The translations under genes and the position numbers were made by a program. A stretch of DNA of 64,000 nt from the NCBI GenBank assembly GCA_003574785.1, contig QORU01000021.1, positions 1 through 64,000 on the forward strand, given 5' to 3'. This document shows, piece by piece, positions 50,596 through 59,381 of this stretch (position 1 is the first letter of the stretch; every line of letters begins with the position of its first letter). The DNA is from Taklimakanibacter deserti. Its GTDB lineage: Bacteria > Pseudomonadota > Alphaproteobacteria > Rhizobiales > Aestuariivirgaceae. The notes below the pieces were generated by a model, which saw nothing but the letters and a program-made list of their open reading frames with translations, did no database searches and was not told the DNA's origin.

Positions 50596-50604
50596 CGTGA
50601 CCCA

Positions 50605-50624
50605 ATTTGTAAGCGCTTACAAAT
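50605..50624. promoter_or_regulatory. LacI-type operator in front of the HisD-like gene
   Basis: ATTTGTAAGCGCTTACAAAT is a perfect 20-bp palindrome with the central CG common to LacI/GalR sites. It starts 10 bp upstream of the dehydrogenase ATG, just downstream of a candidate promoter read on the minus strand (-35 at 50650-50655, -10 at 50628-50633), so a bound repressor would block the whole operon. Confidence 0.85.
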
Positions 50625-50627
50625 ATG

Positions 50628-50655
50628 AGCTTACGACAGAGGATATTTGAGTCAA
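50628..50655 (-). promoter_or_regulatory. Candidate promoter of the 12-gene minus-strand operon
   Basis: Read on the minus strand: TTGACT (50655-50650), 16-bp spacer, TAAGCT (50633-50628). The LacI operator begins 4 bp downstream. No other promoter-like gap over 35 bp exists until the end of the malic enzyme gene at 36279. Confidence 0.5.
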
Positions 50656-50673
50656 TCGCATTCGGCTTGACTT

Positions 50674-50696
50674 ATCCTAAAGTGACACTTTAGGAT
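50674..50696. promoter_or_regulatory. Second, unrelated palindrome in the HisD-lacI gap
   Basis: Perfect 11-bp arms, ATCCTAAAGTG (50674-50684) and CACTTTAGGAT (50686-50696), around one A. It fills the spacer between a possible -35 (TTGACT, 50667-50672) and -10 (TTAGGA, 50690-50695) of the lacI gene. Its sequence is unlike the LacI operator, so it is probably the site of a different regulator. It is too AT-rich and too tight-looped to be a terminator. Confidence 0.65.
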
Positions 50697-50785
50697 TTCT
50701 AATCGTGATCTATCTTTCGAGATTCGTTTGTGTTTTTGAAGGGGAGCGAATTTCTGACGGCAACCCGGTTTCCAGGCAGGCAAAC

Positions 50786-50799
50786 TGAAAGCGCTTACA
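50786..50799. promoter_or_regulatory. LacI-type operator at the lacI start (autoregulation)
   Basis: TGAAAGCGCTTACA matches the core of the operator at 50605-50624 (TGTAAGCGCTTACA) at 13 of 14 positions. It ends 2 bp before the chosen ATG of the lacI-family gene and would cover its ribosome binding site region at the DNA level, which suggests self-repression. Confidence 0.75.
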
Positions 50800-50801
50800 T
50801 A

Positions 50802-51857
50802 ATGACCGAGGATCCGCCGCGCGAGGACGAGTTTTCCTCTTCGCCGCAGGAGCGCAAGACGATCAAGGAGATCGCCAAGGAGGCCGGCGTCTCGACCGCC
50901 ACCGTATCGCGCGTGCTGAACAATCCCGAGCGTGTACGGCCCGAGCGGCGCAAGGCCGTGCTCAAGGTGATCGAGCGCCACGATTACGTGCTGCACGGCA
51001 TGGCGGGCGCCCTCGCCGGTGCCCGCTCGATGACCATAGGCCTCGTCATCCCGACGATCACCAACTCGATCTATGCCGCCTCGACCCAGGCCATCCAGCG
51101 CGTGGCCCAGCGCGAATCCTATGGCGTGCTGCTCGGCGTCAGCGAATTCTCGCCCGATGAGGAGCGCCGCATGATCCGTCATCTGGTCGAGCGCCGTGTC
51201 GATGGGTTGATCCTCACCGGCGGCGGACGCGATCCTGCCATCTATCGGCTGATCGAGCGCCACGGCATCCCTTGTGTCGTGACCTGGCGGCTGGACACCG
51301 CCGCCAATCTTCCGTGCGTGTCCTTCGACAATTACGCGGCCGGCCGCATGGCGATGACGCATCTCATCGAGCTCGGCCATCGCCGCATCGGCCTGATCTG
51401 CGGCCGCACCGAGCTCAACGACCGGGCGCTCGAACGGCGCAAGGCCTATGAGGACACGCTCGCCGAGATCGACATCGCCATCGATCCGACATTGATCTTC
51501 GAGCGCGATTTCGAATTCATCGAAGGCCGCACCGCGATGCGCCGCATGCTCGACGATGTCGTCCCGCCGACCGCGGTCTTCGCCGCCAACGACATCCAGG
51601 CGATCGGCGCCATGACCGAATGCCGGGCCTCGGGTCTCGATGTTCCGAGGGACATGTCGATCATCGGCTTCGACGATCTGCCGCTTGCCGAATTCACCTT
51701 TCCCAAGCTGACGACGATCCGCGTGCCGGCTCAGCGCATGGGCCATGTGGCGGCGACCCGGCTACTCGAGATGGTCCGCGGCCAATCGGAGCCCGCTTCC
51801 GAGGTCCTCCCGGTCGAGATCATCCTGCGCGAGAGCACCGCACTGCCACGCGGGTGA
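50802..51857 (+). CDS. LacI family transcriptional regulator
   Basis: A 351-aa repressor. The N-terminal helix-turn-helix is TIKEIAKEAGVSTATVSRVLNNPERV, split as IKEIAKEAGVSTATVSRVLN; the hinge and a periplasmic-binding-protein-like effector domain follow (SMTIGLVIPTITNSIYAAST, GIPCVVTWRLD, IGLICGRTELNDRALERRKAY, SIIGFDDLPLAEFTFPKLTT). ATG 50802 is chosen; the frame open to 50730 includes the operator. It is divergent from the 12-gene operon, with palindromic sites in front of both, so it should repress that operon until its sugar-like inducer is present. Confidence 0.93.
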   Translation: MTEDPPREDEFSSSPQERKTIKEIAKEAGVSTATVSRVLNNPERVRPERRKAVLKVIERHDYVLHGMAGALAGARSMTIGLVIPTITNSIYAASTQAIQRVAQRESYGVLLGVSEFSPDEERRMIRHLVERRVDGLILTGGGRDPAIYRLIERHGIPCVVTWRLDTAANLPCVSFDNYAAGRMAMTHLIELGHRRIGLICGRTELNDRALERRKAYEDTLAEIDIAIDPTLIFERDFEFIEGRTAMRRMLDDVVPPTAVFAANDIQAIGAMTECRASGLDVPRDMSIIGFDDLPLAEFTFPKLTTIRVPAQRMGHVAATRLLEMVRGQSEPASEVLPVEIILRESTALPRG

Positions 51858-51878
51858 ATGGCTGATATTTATGCGCCT

Positions 51879-52553
51879 TCACCGCTTTGGTGCGATGAGC
51901 CTGTCCCAGGCGAGAGCGCCCAGCAGGATGCCGAGCAGCGGACCCAAGGCATAGATCCAGTAATGATGCCAGTCGCCGAGGAAGACATAGGGGCCGAAGG
52001 CGCGGGCCGGATTCATGGCGGCACCGGCGATCGGCCCCATGACCATGACCTCGATGCCGACGACAAGCCCGATCGGCACGGCGGCGAACTGGCGCAATTG
52101 CTCGCCCGTCGCGAAAGCGGCGCGTATGGTGAGCATCATGGCGAAGGACAGGAAGCATTCGATGATGAAGGCGCCAGGACCTGATATGGCGAGCGCCGTA
52201 TTCGGCATATTGGCGCCCATGCCGGCCTGAGGTCCAAGCGCATAATAAAGAAGTGCGGCGCCGGCGACGGAGCCCGCCAGTTGTGCGGTGAGATAGCCGA
52301 GGACACTGGATTTGGGGAAATCGCCGAAGACGGCAAGCACCACGGTCAAGGCCGGATTGAAGTGGCCGCCCGATATGTCGACGAAGCACCAGATCAGGAT
52401 CATGAGTGCCAGCCCCGAGGCCGCTCCGCCGATCAGGGGTACGGGAAGCCCGCCCACCATGCTGGCCGCCATGACCGCGCCTGCGGCGAAGAACACCAAT
52501 ATGGCCGTGCCGATGAACTCCGCTGCGTAGCGCCCTATGTTTGCGCTCAGCAT
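51879..52553 (-). CDS. MIP/aquaporin family channel
   Basis: A 224-aa channel with six helices and both NPA motifs: GGHFNPALTVVLAVFGDF and GAAMNPARAFGPYVFLGD. The aromatic/arginine filter Arg follows the second NPA. Length and the short loops are closer to aquaporins than to GlpF, though some such channels pass urea or small amides. It is the last gene of the amide operon, 2 bp after the VWA protein gene. In Pseudomonas aeruginosa the amidase operon ends with the unrelated amide channel AmiS; this channel may play that part (inference). Confidence 0.9.
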   Translation of the reverse strand: MLSANIGRYAAEFIGTAILVFFAAGAVMAASMVGGLPVPLIGGAASGLALMILIWCFVDISGGHFNPALTVVLAVFGDFPKSSVLGYLTAQLAGSVAGAALLYYALGPQAGMGANMPNTALAISGPGAFIIECFLSFAMMLTIRAAFATGEQLRQFAAVPIGLVVGIEVMVMGPIAGAAMNPARAFGPYVFLGDWHHYWIYALGPLLGILLGALAWDRLIAPKR

Positions 52554-52555
52554 GA

Positions 52556-54829
52556 TCAGATCGTCAGCCGGAAATAGAGCATCGGCAACTTCTCCGGCAA
52601 GGCTTCGATCCGGTTGATCATCAGATGGTTGCGCAGGCCGAAGATGCGCGGCAGATAGCTTTCGCCGCCGCTGTCGAGGCCGACGCAGAAGACGTCGATC
52701 CCCTTATGGGCAAGCTCATGCACCGCCTTGCGCGCATCCTCGACCAGATATTTGCGGTCCGCCACGTCGATGTCGGAGGGCTCGCCGTCGGTGATCACCA
52801 GCACGAGCTTGCGGTGCGTGACTTGGCGCTCGATCTCGGCACCGGCCTGGCGCAAAGCGGCGCCGAGCCGGGTCGACAGCATGCCGCGCAATCCGGCGAG
52901 CCGGGCTTTCAGCGCTTGCGGGCTGCTCTCGGCAAAATCCTTGACGCGGTAATAGCGCACCTCCTCGCGGCCATTGGAGCAGAAGGCGTGAATGGCGAAG
53001 GGATCGCCGAGATCGGCCATGGCCTGGGCCAGAAGGGCCGTGGCGGCACGTTCGAGCGCGATGACGGTTGTGGTCGTGTCGCGCACCCGGTCGCGCGTCG
53101 ATTCCGATATGTCGAGCAGCAGGAGCACGGAGAGATCCCGCGCGTGCATCTCCTTCGTCTCATAGATGCACGCATCGGGGGTGACACCGCTCCTGTAGTC
53201 GATCATCGCCCGGATGGAGGCATCGAGATCCAGGCGATCGCCTTGCGGCTGGCGACGCATGCGGACCGGACGGCTGATCTTCGCCGCCCTGACCAGGCGC
53301 TCTATGCGCTGCTCGACATCGGCATAGCGCTCGAGGATGTCGTCGATTGCCGCCGCCGGCGCGGGGCGCGGCTTGAACTCGACGATCGTCGTCCAGTCAT
53401 GGCGCAGGATGCTGCTGATGTGATCCCATTCGGCATGGCGTGCGATCGGGATGCCGGCGTCTTCCGGCACCTCCGTCACCCGTGTGGCGCGGTTCGCCGG
53501 CGTCGAGTCGTCCTGCCGGTCGCGCTGCTCGCCCTTGTCCTTGTCTTCCTTTTCCGAGACGCGCACCGCTTCGAGAATGGTCTCCGCCGTTTCGGCTTGC
53601 TCGGGCGGCGGCTCGCCCCAATCCCACAGGCCGAGATTGTCGTCGCGATAGGACGGCTCGACCACGTAGCTCTTGGCGTTGAACTGGATGCGCATCTGGC
53701 CGATATCATTGCCGAGGAGCCCGCCGATGCGGCGGCTGATGGAGGGATCGTTCCATTGTTCGCGGGCCTCGCGAAACATGATGCGCGCTTTCGTGATCCA
53801 AGGATCGCCATCGATGAAGGAAGGATCGATCAGCGTGCGTGACAATCGCAGCATCAGGAGCTCGGCAGTGAGCGCCGGCGATGCTTCGACGCGATGAAAT
53901 CGTCCCCACAGCCGGGCAAGGCCCGGATAATCGGCGGCTGCCAGCGCCTCGACGCGCGCATCTTCGATGAGGCCGACAAGCGCCATTTGCACGGGCTTGA
54001 GCGATCCCACGGGGAATTTCGCCTGGCCATAGGCCAGATGCGCGCCGACATGGGCCAGCACGGCATGATAATGTGCCGCGGCTTCCGCCCCGCGATAGCC
54101 CGAATAGATTTCCGGCAAGCGAATAAAGGCGCCGTCGAAGGAAGCGCGCCGCATCACCTTCCCGCCGGGCCTCACATTGGCGGTGCGGATCACCGGGCGG
54201 ATCCTCCACAAGGCCATCACGAAGGCCTTGAGCGAGGCCTCGACATCGCTGAAGGCGACATCATCCGGATCGCGCTCGAAGGCCTTGAGCGTCGCGCTGT
54301 CGACTTGCGCGAAATAGGCGGCGCATTTGACGGGATCGCTGCCTGCTTCGCGGATGCCGTTCAGCATCCACGCGCGGAAGGCGATGATATTGACCCGGCC
54401 GAGGAGCGAGGCTTGAACGATGGCCGGCAGCGAATGCGGCGCCAGATTGGCGCCTTCCTCGATGGTCCTGAGCCAGGTCCGAAAAGCCGAATGATCCTTG
54501 AAGAGTCCCGCCGCCTTGGTGAGTGCCGTGAGGAAGATCGCGGCAGCCCCCATGTCGGCTGTCTTGGCGATACCGACCGCCATGGGCACTGTCGCCAGAG
54601 CAAGATCGGTACCATGGGCGCGCGCCACCGCAGCGCTGCCGCGCGCAAACTGGATACCGGCCTGAGGATCATCGATCGCCGAGGCAATGCGCGAGAGACT
54701 ATCGCTCCACTGGTCGAAGATGGAATCGGGAAAGGCCTTGCGCACCATGTCCCATGTCCGGCTGTCGATCATCCTGGCGTAGCGTGCCGATTTGAGGAGA
54801 TCATCTATGGGATCGCCGCCGCCCATCAT
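52556..54829 (-). CDS. VWA-domain protein, NorD/CbbO-like
   Basis: A 757-aa protein with a C-terminal von Willebrand A domain (about residues 560-757). The MIDAS motif is LLLLDISESTRD (D-x-S-x-S) and the second part is LVLVITDGEPSDIDV. The N-terminal two thirds are helical, as in NorD/CbbO. Such proteins act with a MoxR-type AAA+ ATPase, encoded 1 bp upstream at 54831, to remodel a target enzyme. No norCB or RuBisCO gene is present; the amidase is the next gene. ATG 54829 (MMGGGDPIDDLL) is preferred to 54883. Confidence 0.88.
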   Translation of the reverse strand: MMGGGDPIDDLLKSARYARMIDSRTWDMVRKAFPDSIFDQWSDSLSRIASAIDDPQAGIQFARGSAAVARAHGTDLALATVPMAVGIAKTADMGAAAIFLTALTKAAGLFKDHSAFRTWLRTIEEGANLAPHSLPAIVQASLLGRVNIIAFRAWMLNGIREAGSDPVKCAAYFAQVDSATLKAFERDPDDVAFSDVEASLKAFVMALWRIRPVIRTANVRPGGKVMRRASFDGAFIRLPEIYSGYRGAEAAAHYHAVLAHVGAHLAYGQAKFPVGSLKPVQMALVGLIEDARVEALAAADYPGLARLWGRFHRVEASPALTAELLMLRLSRTLIDPSFIDGDPWITKARIMFREAREQWNDPSISRRIGGLLGNDIGQMRIQFNAKSYVVEPSYRDDNLGLWDWGEPPPEQAETAETILEAVRVSEKEDKDKGEQRDRQDDSTPANRATRVTEVPEDAGIPIARHAEWDHISSILRHDWTTIVEFKPRPAPAAAIDDILERYADVEQRIERLVRAAKISRPVRMRRQPQGDRLDLDASIRAMIDYRSGVTPDACIYETKEMHARDLSVLLLLDISESTRDRVRDTTTTVIALERAATALLAQAMADLGDPFAIHAFCSNGREEVRYYRVKDFAESSPQALKARLAGLRGMLSTRLGAALRQAGAEIERQVTHRKLVLVITDGEPSDIDVADRKYLVEDARKAVHELAHKGIDVFCVGLDSGGESYLPRIFGLRNHLMINRIEALPEKLPMLYFRLTI

Positions 54830-54830
54830 A

Positions 54831-55628
54831 CTATATGCAGGCGGCGATGGTTTCGCTGAGCGCCATGCGCATGTCGGGATCATCGGTGATCGGCAGCACC
54901 AGCGCCACCTCGCAGGCTTCGACGATGGGCACCGACCGGCTCATCAGGCGGCCGGCCTGGATGAGCATGCGCGTCGAGGCGCCCTCATCGAGCCCATGAC
55001 CTTTGAGATTGCGGGTGCGGCCGGCGATCCTGACCAGGGCCGCGGCATTCTTGCGGTCGATGCCCGCTTCGTGCACCACGATCTCGGTTTCGATCTCGGC
55101 CTCGGGATAGGTGAAATCGAGAGCCGCAAAGCGCTGCTTGGTCGATTCCTTCAGATCCTTGATCACGCTCTGGTAGCCGGGATTGTACGAGATCACCAGA
55201 TGGAAGTCCGGATGCGCCTTGATGAGCTCGTTCTTCTTCTCGAGCGGCAGGATACGGCGGTCATCGGTCAAGGGATGGATGACGACGGTCGTGTCCTGGC
55301 GCGCCTCGACGATCTCGTCGAGATAGCAGATGGCGCCATGGCGCACGGCGAGCGTCAGCGGCCCGTCATGCCAGACGGTGCCTTGCGCATCGAGCAGGAA
55401 GCGGCCCACGAGGTCGGAGGCCGTCATGTCCTCATGGCAGGCGACGGTGATCAGGGGCTTCTTCAGCCGGAAGGCCATATGCTCGATGAAGCGCGTCTTG
55501 CCGCAGCCGGTCGGACCTTTCAGCATCATCGGCAGGCGGGTCGCATAGGCGGCCTCGAATACCGCCACCTCATTGCCGGTTGCGTGATAATAGGGCTCGG
55601 CAGTGACGAGATAGCTGCTCAGTTCCAT
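54831..55628 (-). CDS. MoxR-class AAA+ ATPase, NorQ/CbbQ-like
   Basis: A 265-aa AAA+ ATPase of the NorQ/NirQ/CbbQ group. Walker A is [16 protein letters not shown], Walker [12 protein letters not shown], sensor 1 region [18 protein letters not shown], and the C-terminal AAA lid follows. ATG 55628 ([20 protein letters not shown]) is preferred, as the long open frame to 55829 runs through the amidase gene. With the VWA partner it forms a chaperone-like pair. AmiB of the Pseudomonas amidase operon is also a MoxR-like ATPase, which supports a link to amidase. Confidence 0.9.
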   Translation of the reverse strand: MELSSYLVTAEPYYHATGNEVAVFEAAYATRLPMMLKGPTGCGKTRFIEHMAFRLKKPLITVACHEDMTASDLVGRFLLDAQGTVWHDGPLTLAVRHGAICYLDEIVEARQDTTVVIHPLTDDRRILPLEKKNELIKAHPDFHLVISYNPGYQSVIKDLKESTKQRFAALDFTYPEAEIETEIVVHEAGIDRKNAAALVRIAGRTRNLKGHGLDEGASTRMLIQAGRLMSRSVPIVEACEVALVLPITDDPDMRMALSETIAACI

Positions 55629-55658
55629 GATGCTCAAGGCCTTGTCGCAAGGAGGAGG

Positions 55659-55685
55659 CCGGAGGGCAGTGGGGCCGCCCTCCGG
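55659..55685 (-). promoter_or_regulatory. Intercistronic hairpin between amidase and AAA+ genes
   Basis: CCGGAGGGC (55659-55667) and GCCCTCCGG (55677-55685) are perfect 9-bp arms around 9 bp, in the 80-bp gap after the amidase stop. No T-run follows on the minus strand, so it is more likely an mRNA stabiliser or partial terminator that raises amidase over the downstream genes. Confidence 0.65.
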
Positions 55686-55708
55686 TGCTAACCCAGACAG
55701 TGAACCCT

Positions 55709-56749
55709 CTAGCGGTGGGCTCGTGTCTTGGGATTGGGAATGCCCTCGATCGGTGACTCCTCGGTGCCGACCGTGGACCGCGTGATCGCTTCGACCATCT
55801 CGCGGGTGCCTTCGGGGTCGGTGATCCACTTCTTATAGAAGTCATAGGGGCAATTGGCCACGCCCTGGGCGCCCTCGCCCGAATTGATGATGCCGGTATA
55901 GCCGCGATGCACCAGCTTGAAGAGATGGTTGTTCGACTGGCTGTTCTTGCGCGCATCGCGGATCAGCGACTTCGACAATTGCGCATATTGGATGCCCATT
56001 TCCTCTTCGCCGCATTCGCCGAGCGTGCGGCCGTCGAAGCCGATGATCGCCGAATGGCCGAAATAGGAGTAGACGCCGTCGAAGCCCGTCGCATTGGCGA
56101 CCGCGACATAGCTGTTGTTTGCCCAGGCCATGGCCTTGGCCATCAGCACCTGCTGGTCCTTGGCCGGATACATATAGCCCTGGCAGCGCACGATGAGCTC
56201 GGCGCCCTTCATGGCGCAGTCGCGCCAGATTTCCGGATAGTTGCCGTCATCGCAGATGATGAGGCTGACCTTGAGTCCCTTGGGCCCTTCCGACACATAG
56301 GTGCAGTTGCCGGGATACCAGCCCTCGATCGGAACCCAGGGCATGATCTTGCGGTATTTCTGCACGATCTCGCCCTTGTCGTTCATCAGGATCAGCGTGT
56401 TGTAGGGCGCCTTGTTGGGATGCTCCTCATGACGCTCGCCGGTGAGCGAGAACACGCCCCAGACCTTGGCCTTGCGGCAGGCGGCCGCGAAGATCTCGGT
56501 CTCTTCGCCCGGGATCTGGGAGGCCGTCTCATACATCTCCTTCGCGTCGTACATGATGCCGTGGGTGCTGTATTCCGGGAAGATCACCAGGTCCATGCCC
56601 GGCAGGCCCACTTTCATCCCGACCAGCATCTCGCCGATCTTGCGCGCATTGTCGAGCACTTCCTTGCGGGTGTGCAGACGCGGCATTTTGTAATTGACGA
56701 CGGCAACGCCGATCGTGTCATTGCTGCTACCAATATCGCCATGAATCAT
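55709..56749 (-). CDS. amiE: Aliphatic amidase
   Basis: Nitrilase-superfamily enzyme that hydrolyses short-chain aliphatic amides (acetamide, propionamide) to the acid and ammonia. From ATG 56749 it has 346 aa, the same length as Pseudomonas AmiE, and begins [20 protein letters not shown]. The catalytic triad falls at the same numbers: Glu59 (FPEYS), Lys134 (KYRK) and Cys166 ([13 protein letters not shown]). The rest, for example [20 protein letters not shown], is near-identical to AmiE. It follows the ABC transporter genes by 46 bp within the AmiC/AmiR-controlled operon. Confidence 0.96.
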   Translation of the reverse strand: MIHGDIGSSNDTIGVAVVNYKMPRLHTRKEVLDNARKIGEMLVGMKVGLPGMDLVIFPEYSTHGIMYDAKEMYETASQIPGEETEIFAAACRKAKVWGVFSLTGERHEEHPNKAPYNTLILMNDKGEIVQKYRKIMPWVPIEGWYPGNCTYVSEGPKGLKVSLIICDDGNYPEIWRDCAMKGAELIVRCQGYMYPAKDQQVLMAKAMAWANNSYVAVANATGFDGVYSYFGHSAIIGFDGRTLGECGEEEMGIQYAQLSKSLIRDARKNSQSNNHLFKLVHRGYTGIINSGEGAQGVANCPYDFYKKWITDPEGTREMVEAITRSTVGTEESPIEGIPNPKTRAHR

Positions 56750-56795
56750 GTTCGTCTCCCATAGTATTGCCACTCGATGCGCACAGATCCATGGA

Positions 56796-57494
56796 TCACA
56801 CCGCCATGTGCTTGTGCATGAGATTGTCCGTCAGTGATTTGATCGGACCCTCCGCCACGACACGGCCCTTCTCCATGATCACGAAGGAGTCGGACGCACG
56901 CCTTGCGAAATCGATGTCCTGCTCGACCAGGATGATGGTGATGCCATGCACCTTGTTGAGCGTCATAATCGCCTGCTCGATCTGCTCGACGATATTGGGC
57001 TGGATGCCCTCGGTCGGCTCATCGAGCAGGATGATCTTAGGGTTCGTGAGCAGCGCCCGGCCTATCGCCAGCTGCTGCTGCTGGCCGCCAGACAGATTGC
57101 CGCCCTGGCGGTCGAGGAATTCGCGCAAGACGGGAAAGATCTCGAAGACGAGGTCGTCATAGGTCTTGCTCCCGTTGCCGGTGCGGGCGAAAGTTCCCAT
57201 CTTGAGGTTCTCGCGCACCGTGAAGGTCGGGATGATGCCGCGCCCCTGCGGCACGTAGCCGATCCCGGCATGGGCGCGCTTGTAGGTCGGCATCTGGTCG
57301 AGCCGGTCGCCGCCGAGCGCGATCTCACCGCCGCAACGGTCCATGAGGCCCAGTATCGCCTTGAACAAAGTGGTCTTGCCCACGCCGTTGCGGCCGAGCA
57401 CGGCCATGAACTTGCCGGTCTCGATCTTGAGATTGATGCCCTGCAGCGCGCGGGAATTGCCGTAATAGGCTTCGAGGTTCTTGATCTCAAGCAC
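56796..57494 (-). CDS. urtE: Urea/short-chain amide ABC transporter ATPase, UrtE type
   Basis: A 232-aa ATPase of the branched-chain amino acid/urea class. Walker A is [19 protein letters not shown], signature [15 protein letters not shown], and Walker [14 protein letters not shown], where EGIQP is typical of UrtE. Its start overlaps urtD by 8 bp. The set urtABCDE is normally for urea, but here it is followed by amiE and there is no urease gene, so short-chain amides are the likelier cargo, as in FmdDEF of methylotrophs. The Urt names therefore indicate family only. Confidence 0.88.
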   Translation of the reverse strand: MLEIKNLEAYYGNSRALQGINLKIETGKFMAVLGRNGVGKTTLFKAILGLMDRCGGEIALGGDRLDQMPTYKRAHAGIGYVPQGRGIIPTFTVRENLKMGTFARTGNGSKTYDDLVFEIFPVLREFLDRQGGNLSGGQQQQLAIGRALLTNPKIILLDEPTEGIQPNIVEQIEQAIMTLNKVHGITIILVEQDIDFARRASDSFVIMEKGRVVAEGPIKSLTDNLMHKHMAV

Positions 57495-58239
57495 TGCTGA
57501 TCCCCACCGATCCCAGATAGACCTGCTTGACCTTCGGATTGTTCTCGACCTCGGCGACCGGGCCTTCGGCCAGGAGCTTGCCCTGATGCATCACCGAGAT
57601 GATGTCGCCGATCGCCTTGACGAAACCCATATCGTGCTCGACGACGATGATCGTGTGCTTGCCCTTCAGCCGGTTGCATATGTCGGCCGTCTTCTGGGTC
57701 TCCTGTGCCGTCATGCCGGCGGTCGGCTCATCGAGGAGGATGAGCTCGGCGTCCTGGGCGAGCAGCAGCGCGATCTCGAGCCATTGCGTCTGGCCATGCG
57801 AAAGATGGCCGGCCGGCACATCGAGCGCATCGCTCAAGCCAACGAACTCGGCCAGCTTGTCGAGACCGTCGCTGTCGACGGAACGCGCCCAGCGGAACAG
57901 GTTCGCCATGACCCCGTTGCGCTTGCAATAGGCGACTTCGAGATTCTGCCTGACCGTCAGTTGTCGGAAGACACTCGGCACCTGGAATTTGCGCCCGACC
58001 CCGCAGCGGGCGATCTGATAATCGTCGAGCTTGCTCACCTCGGCGCCCTTGAAGCGGATCGAGCCCGAGGTCGGCACAGTCTTGCCGCAGATGAGATCGA
58101 GGGCCGTGGTCTTGCCGGCGCCGTTCGGCCCGATGAGGCAGCGCAATTCGCCCTTCTCGACGGCGAGCGACAGGCCGTTTACGGCTTTGAAGCCGTTGAA
58201 GCTGACGCTCACATCATTGAGCTCGAGATGCGCGCTCAT
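57487..58239 (-). CDS. urtD: Urea/short-chain amide ABC transporter ATPase, UrtD type
   Basis: A 250-aa ATPase of the LivG/UrtD class. Walker A is GPNGAGKTTALDLICGK, the signature is the UrtD-specific LSHGQTQWLEIALLL, and Walker B is LILLDEPTAGMTAQE. It begins LELNDVSVSFNGFKAVNGLS, typical of UrtD. It overlaps urtC by ATGA and urtE by 8 bp. It should pair with UrtE on the UrtB-UrtC membrane core. Confidence 0.9.
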   Translation of the reverse strand: MSAHLELNDVSVSFNGFKAVNGLSLAVEKGELRCLIGPNGAGKTTALDLICGKTVPTSGSIRFKGAEVSKLDDYQIARCGVGRKFQVPSVFRQLTVRQNLEVAYCKRNGVMANLFRWARSVDSDGLDKLAEFVGLSDALDVPAGHLSHGQTQWLEIALLLAQDAELILLDEPTAGMTAQETQKTADICNRLKGKHTIIVVEHDMGFVKAIGDIISVMHQGKLLAEGPVAEVENNPKVKQVYLGSVGISSA

Positions 58240-59381
58240 TGTCCCTCGACCAGCTTGGTGTTGCGCAAGGGCTTGCCGCCGGCGACCGGCTTGCCGGGCG
58301 CAGCCGTCTGCGACGCGGTGCCGCGCATCTGCCCGATCTTCTCGGCGACCTTCTCGCCGAGGCTCGCGAGACCATTGGGCAGGAAGAGCACGACCAGCAC
58401 GAAGAGTGCCCCCATGACCAGCGTCCAGGTATCGAGGAAGACCTCCGATTCAGAGAGCGCCCCTTGCACGCCGGCGACCAGGATGGCGCCGAGAAGCGCG
58501 CCCACGAGGCTCTGGCGGCCGCCCACGGCGCACCAGACGACGATCGACAGACTGAGCTGCACGCCGAGGAAGGTCGGCGAGGCGAATTCCATGACGATGG
58601 TGTAGAGCATGCCGGCGAGCCCGGCGATGCCGGCCGAGATGCAGAACACCATGGTCTTGAACAAAGCGACGTCATAGCCGAAGAAGCGCACCCGCGCTTC
58701 CTGGTCGCGGATCGCCTGCAGGATAAGCCCGGCCTTGCTCTTGGTGACGGCGAGCGCCAGGAACAGGCACACGGTCAGGCAGATGGCGATCAGGTAGTAG
58801 GTCGTGGCGCTATAGGCGTCGAAGGTGATGCCGAAGAGCTCGAGCTGGGCCAGATCGGTGATGCCGTTGAAGCCGCCCGTCGCCCATTGCTGGTCGATGA
58901 TGACGAGATTGACGACCACCAATGTGGCGAGCGTGATGATCGCCACATAGACGCCGGTCACCCTTCCGCGGAACATGAACCAGGCGAGGATCGCCGAGAC
59001 GATGACCGGTATGAGGATGCCGGCCAGGATGGCGAAAGGCATCGAATAGAACGGCTCCCAGAACCAGGGCAGCTTCTCGACATTGTTCCACACCATGAAG
59101 TCGGGCAAGCCTTCGGAGCCGGTATGGACCGGGATGGTGCGCAGCTTGAGCGCCATCGCCATGCAATAGGAGCCGAGGCCGAAGCTCATCGCCTGGCCAA
59201 GATTGAGGATGCCGGCATAGCCCCAGGACAAGGCCAGCGCCATCGACACCATGGCGAGCACCAGGTAGCGCGCGACCCGGTTGAGCAGGAAGTCGTCGTT
59301 GATCAGCGTCGGCAGCAGCAGGATGGCGAGGCAGACGACGCCATAGAGGATCACTTGCGTGAGCGTCTTGTTCGTCATCAT
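58236..59381 (-). CDS. urtC: Urea/short-chain amide ABC transporter permease, UrtC type
   Basis: A 381-aa LivM/UrtC-class permease with about ten helices. Family segments are RYLVLAMVSMALALSWGYAG, ILNLGQAMSFGLGSYCMAMA, GRVTGVYVAIITLATLVVVN and ATGGFNGITDLAQLELFG, where the last is characteristic of UrtC. A C-terminal hydrophilic tail of about 40 residues follows the last helix. It overlaps urtB and urtD by four bases each, so the membrane and ATPase subunits are made together. Confidence 0.9.
   Translation of the reverse strand: MMTNKTLTQVILYGVVCLAILLLPTLINDDFLLNRVARYLVLAMVSMALALSWGYAGILNLGQAMSFGLGSYCMAMALKLRTIPVHTGSEGLPDFMVWNNVEKLPWFWEPFYSMPFAILAGILIPVIVSAILAWFMFRGRVTGVYVAIITLATLVVVNLVIIDQQWATGGFNGITDLAQLELFGITFDAYSATTYYLIAICLTVCLFLALAVTKSKAGLILQAIRDQEARVRFFGYDVALFKTMVFCISAGIAGLAGMLYTIVMEFASPTFLGVQLSLSIVVWCAVGGRQSLVGALLGAILVAGVQGALSESEVFLDTWTLVMGALFVLVVLFLPNGLASLGEKVAEKIGQMRGTASQTAAPGKPVAGGKPLRNTKLVEGQ

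Noticed and set aside
52556..55628. Reading the AAA+/VWA pair as norQ-norD of denitrification or cbbQ-cbbO of RuBisCO
   Set aside because: No norCB, nirK/S or RuBisCO gene lies in the window, and the pair is in an amidase operon; only family-level naming is justified.
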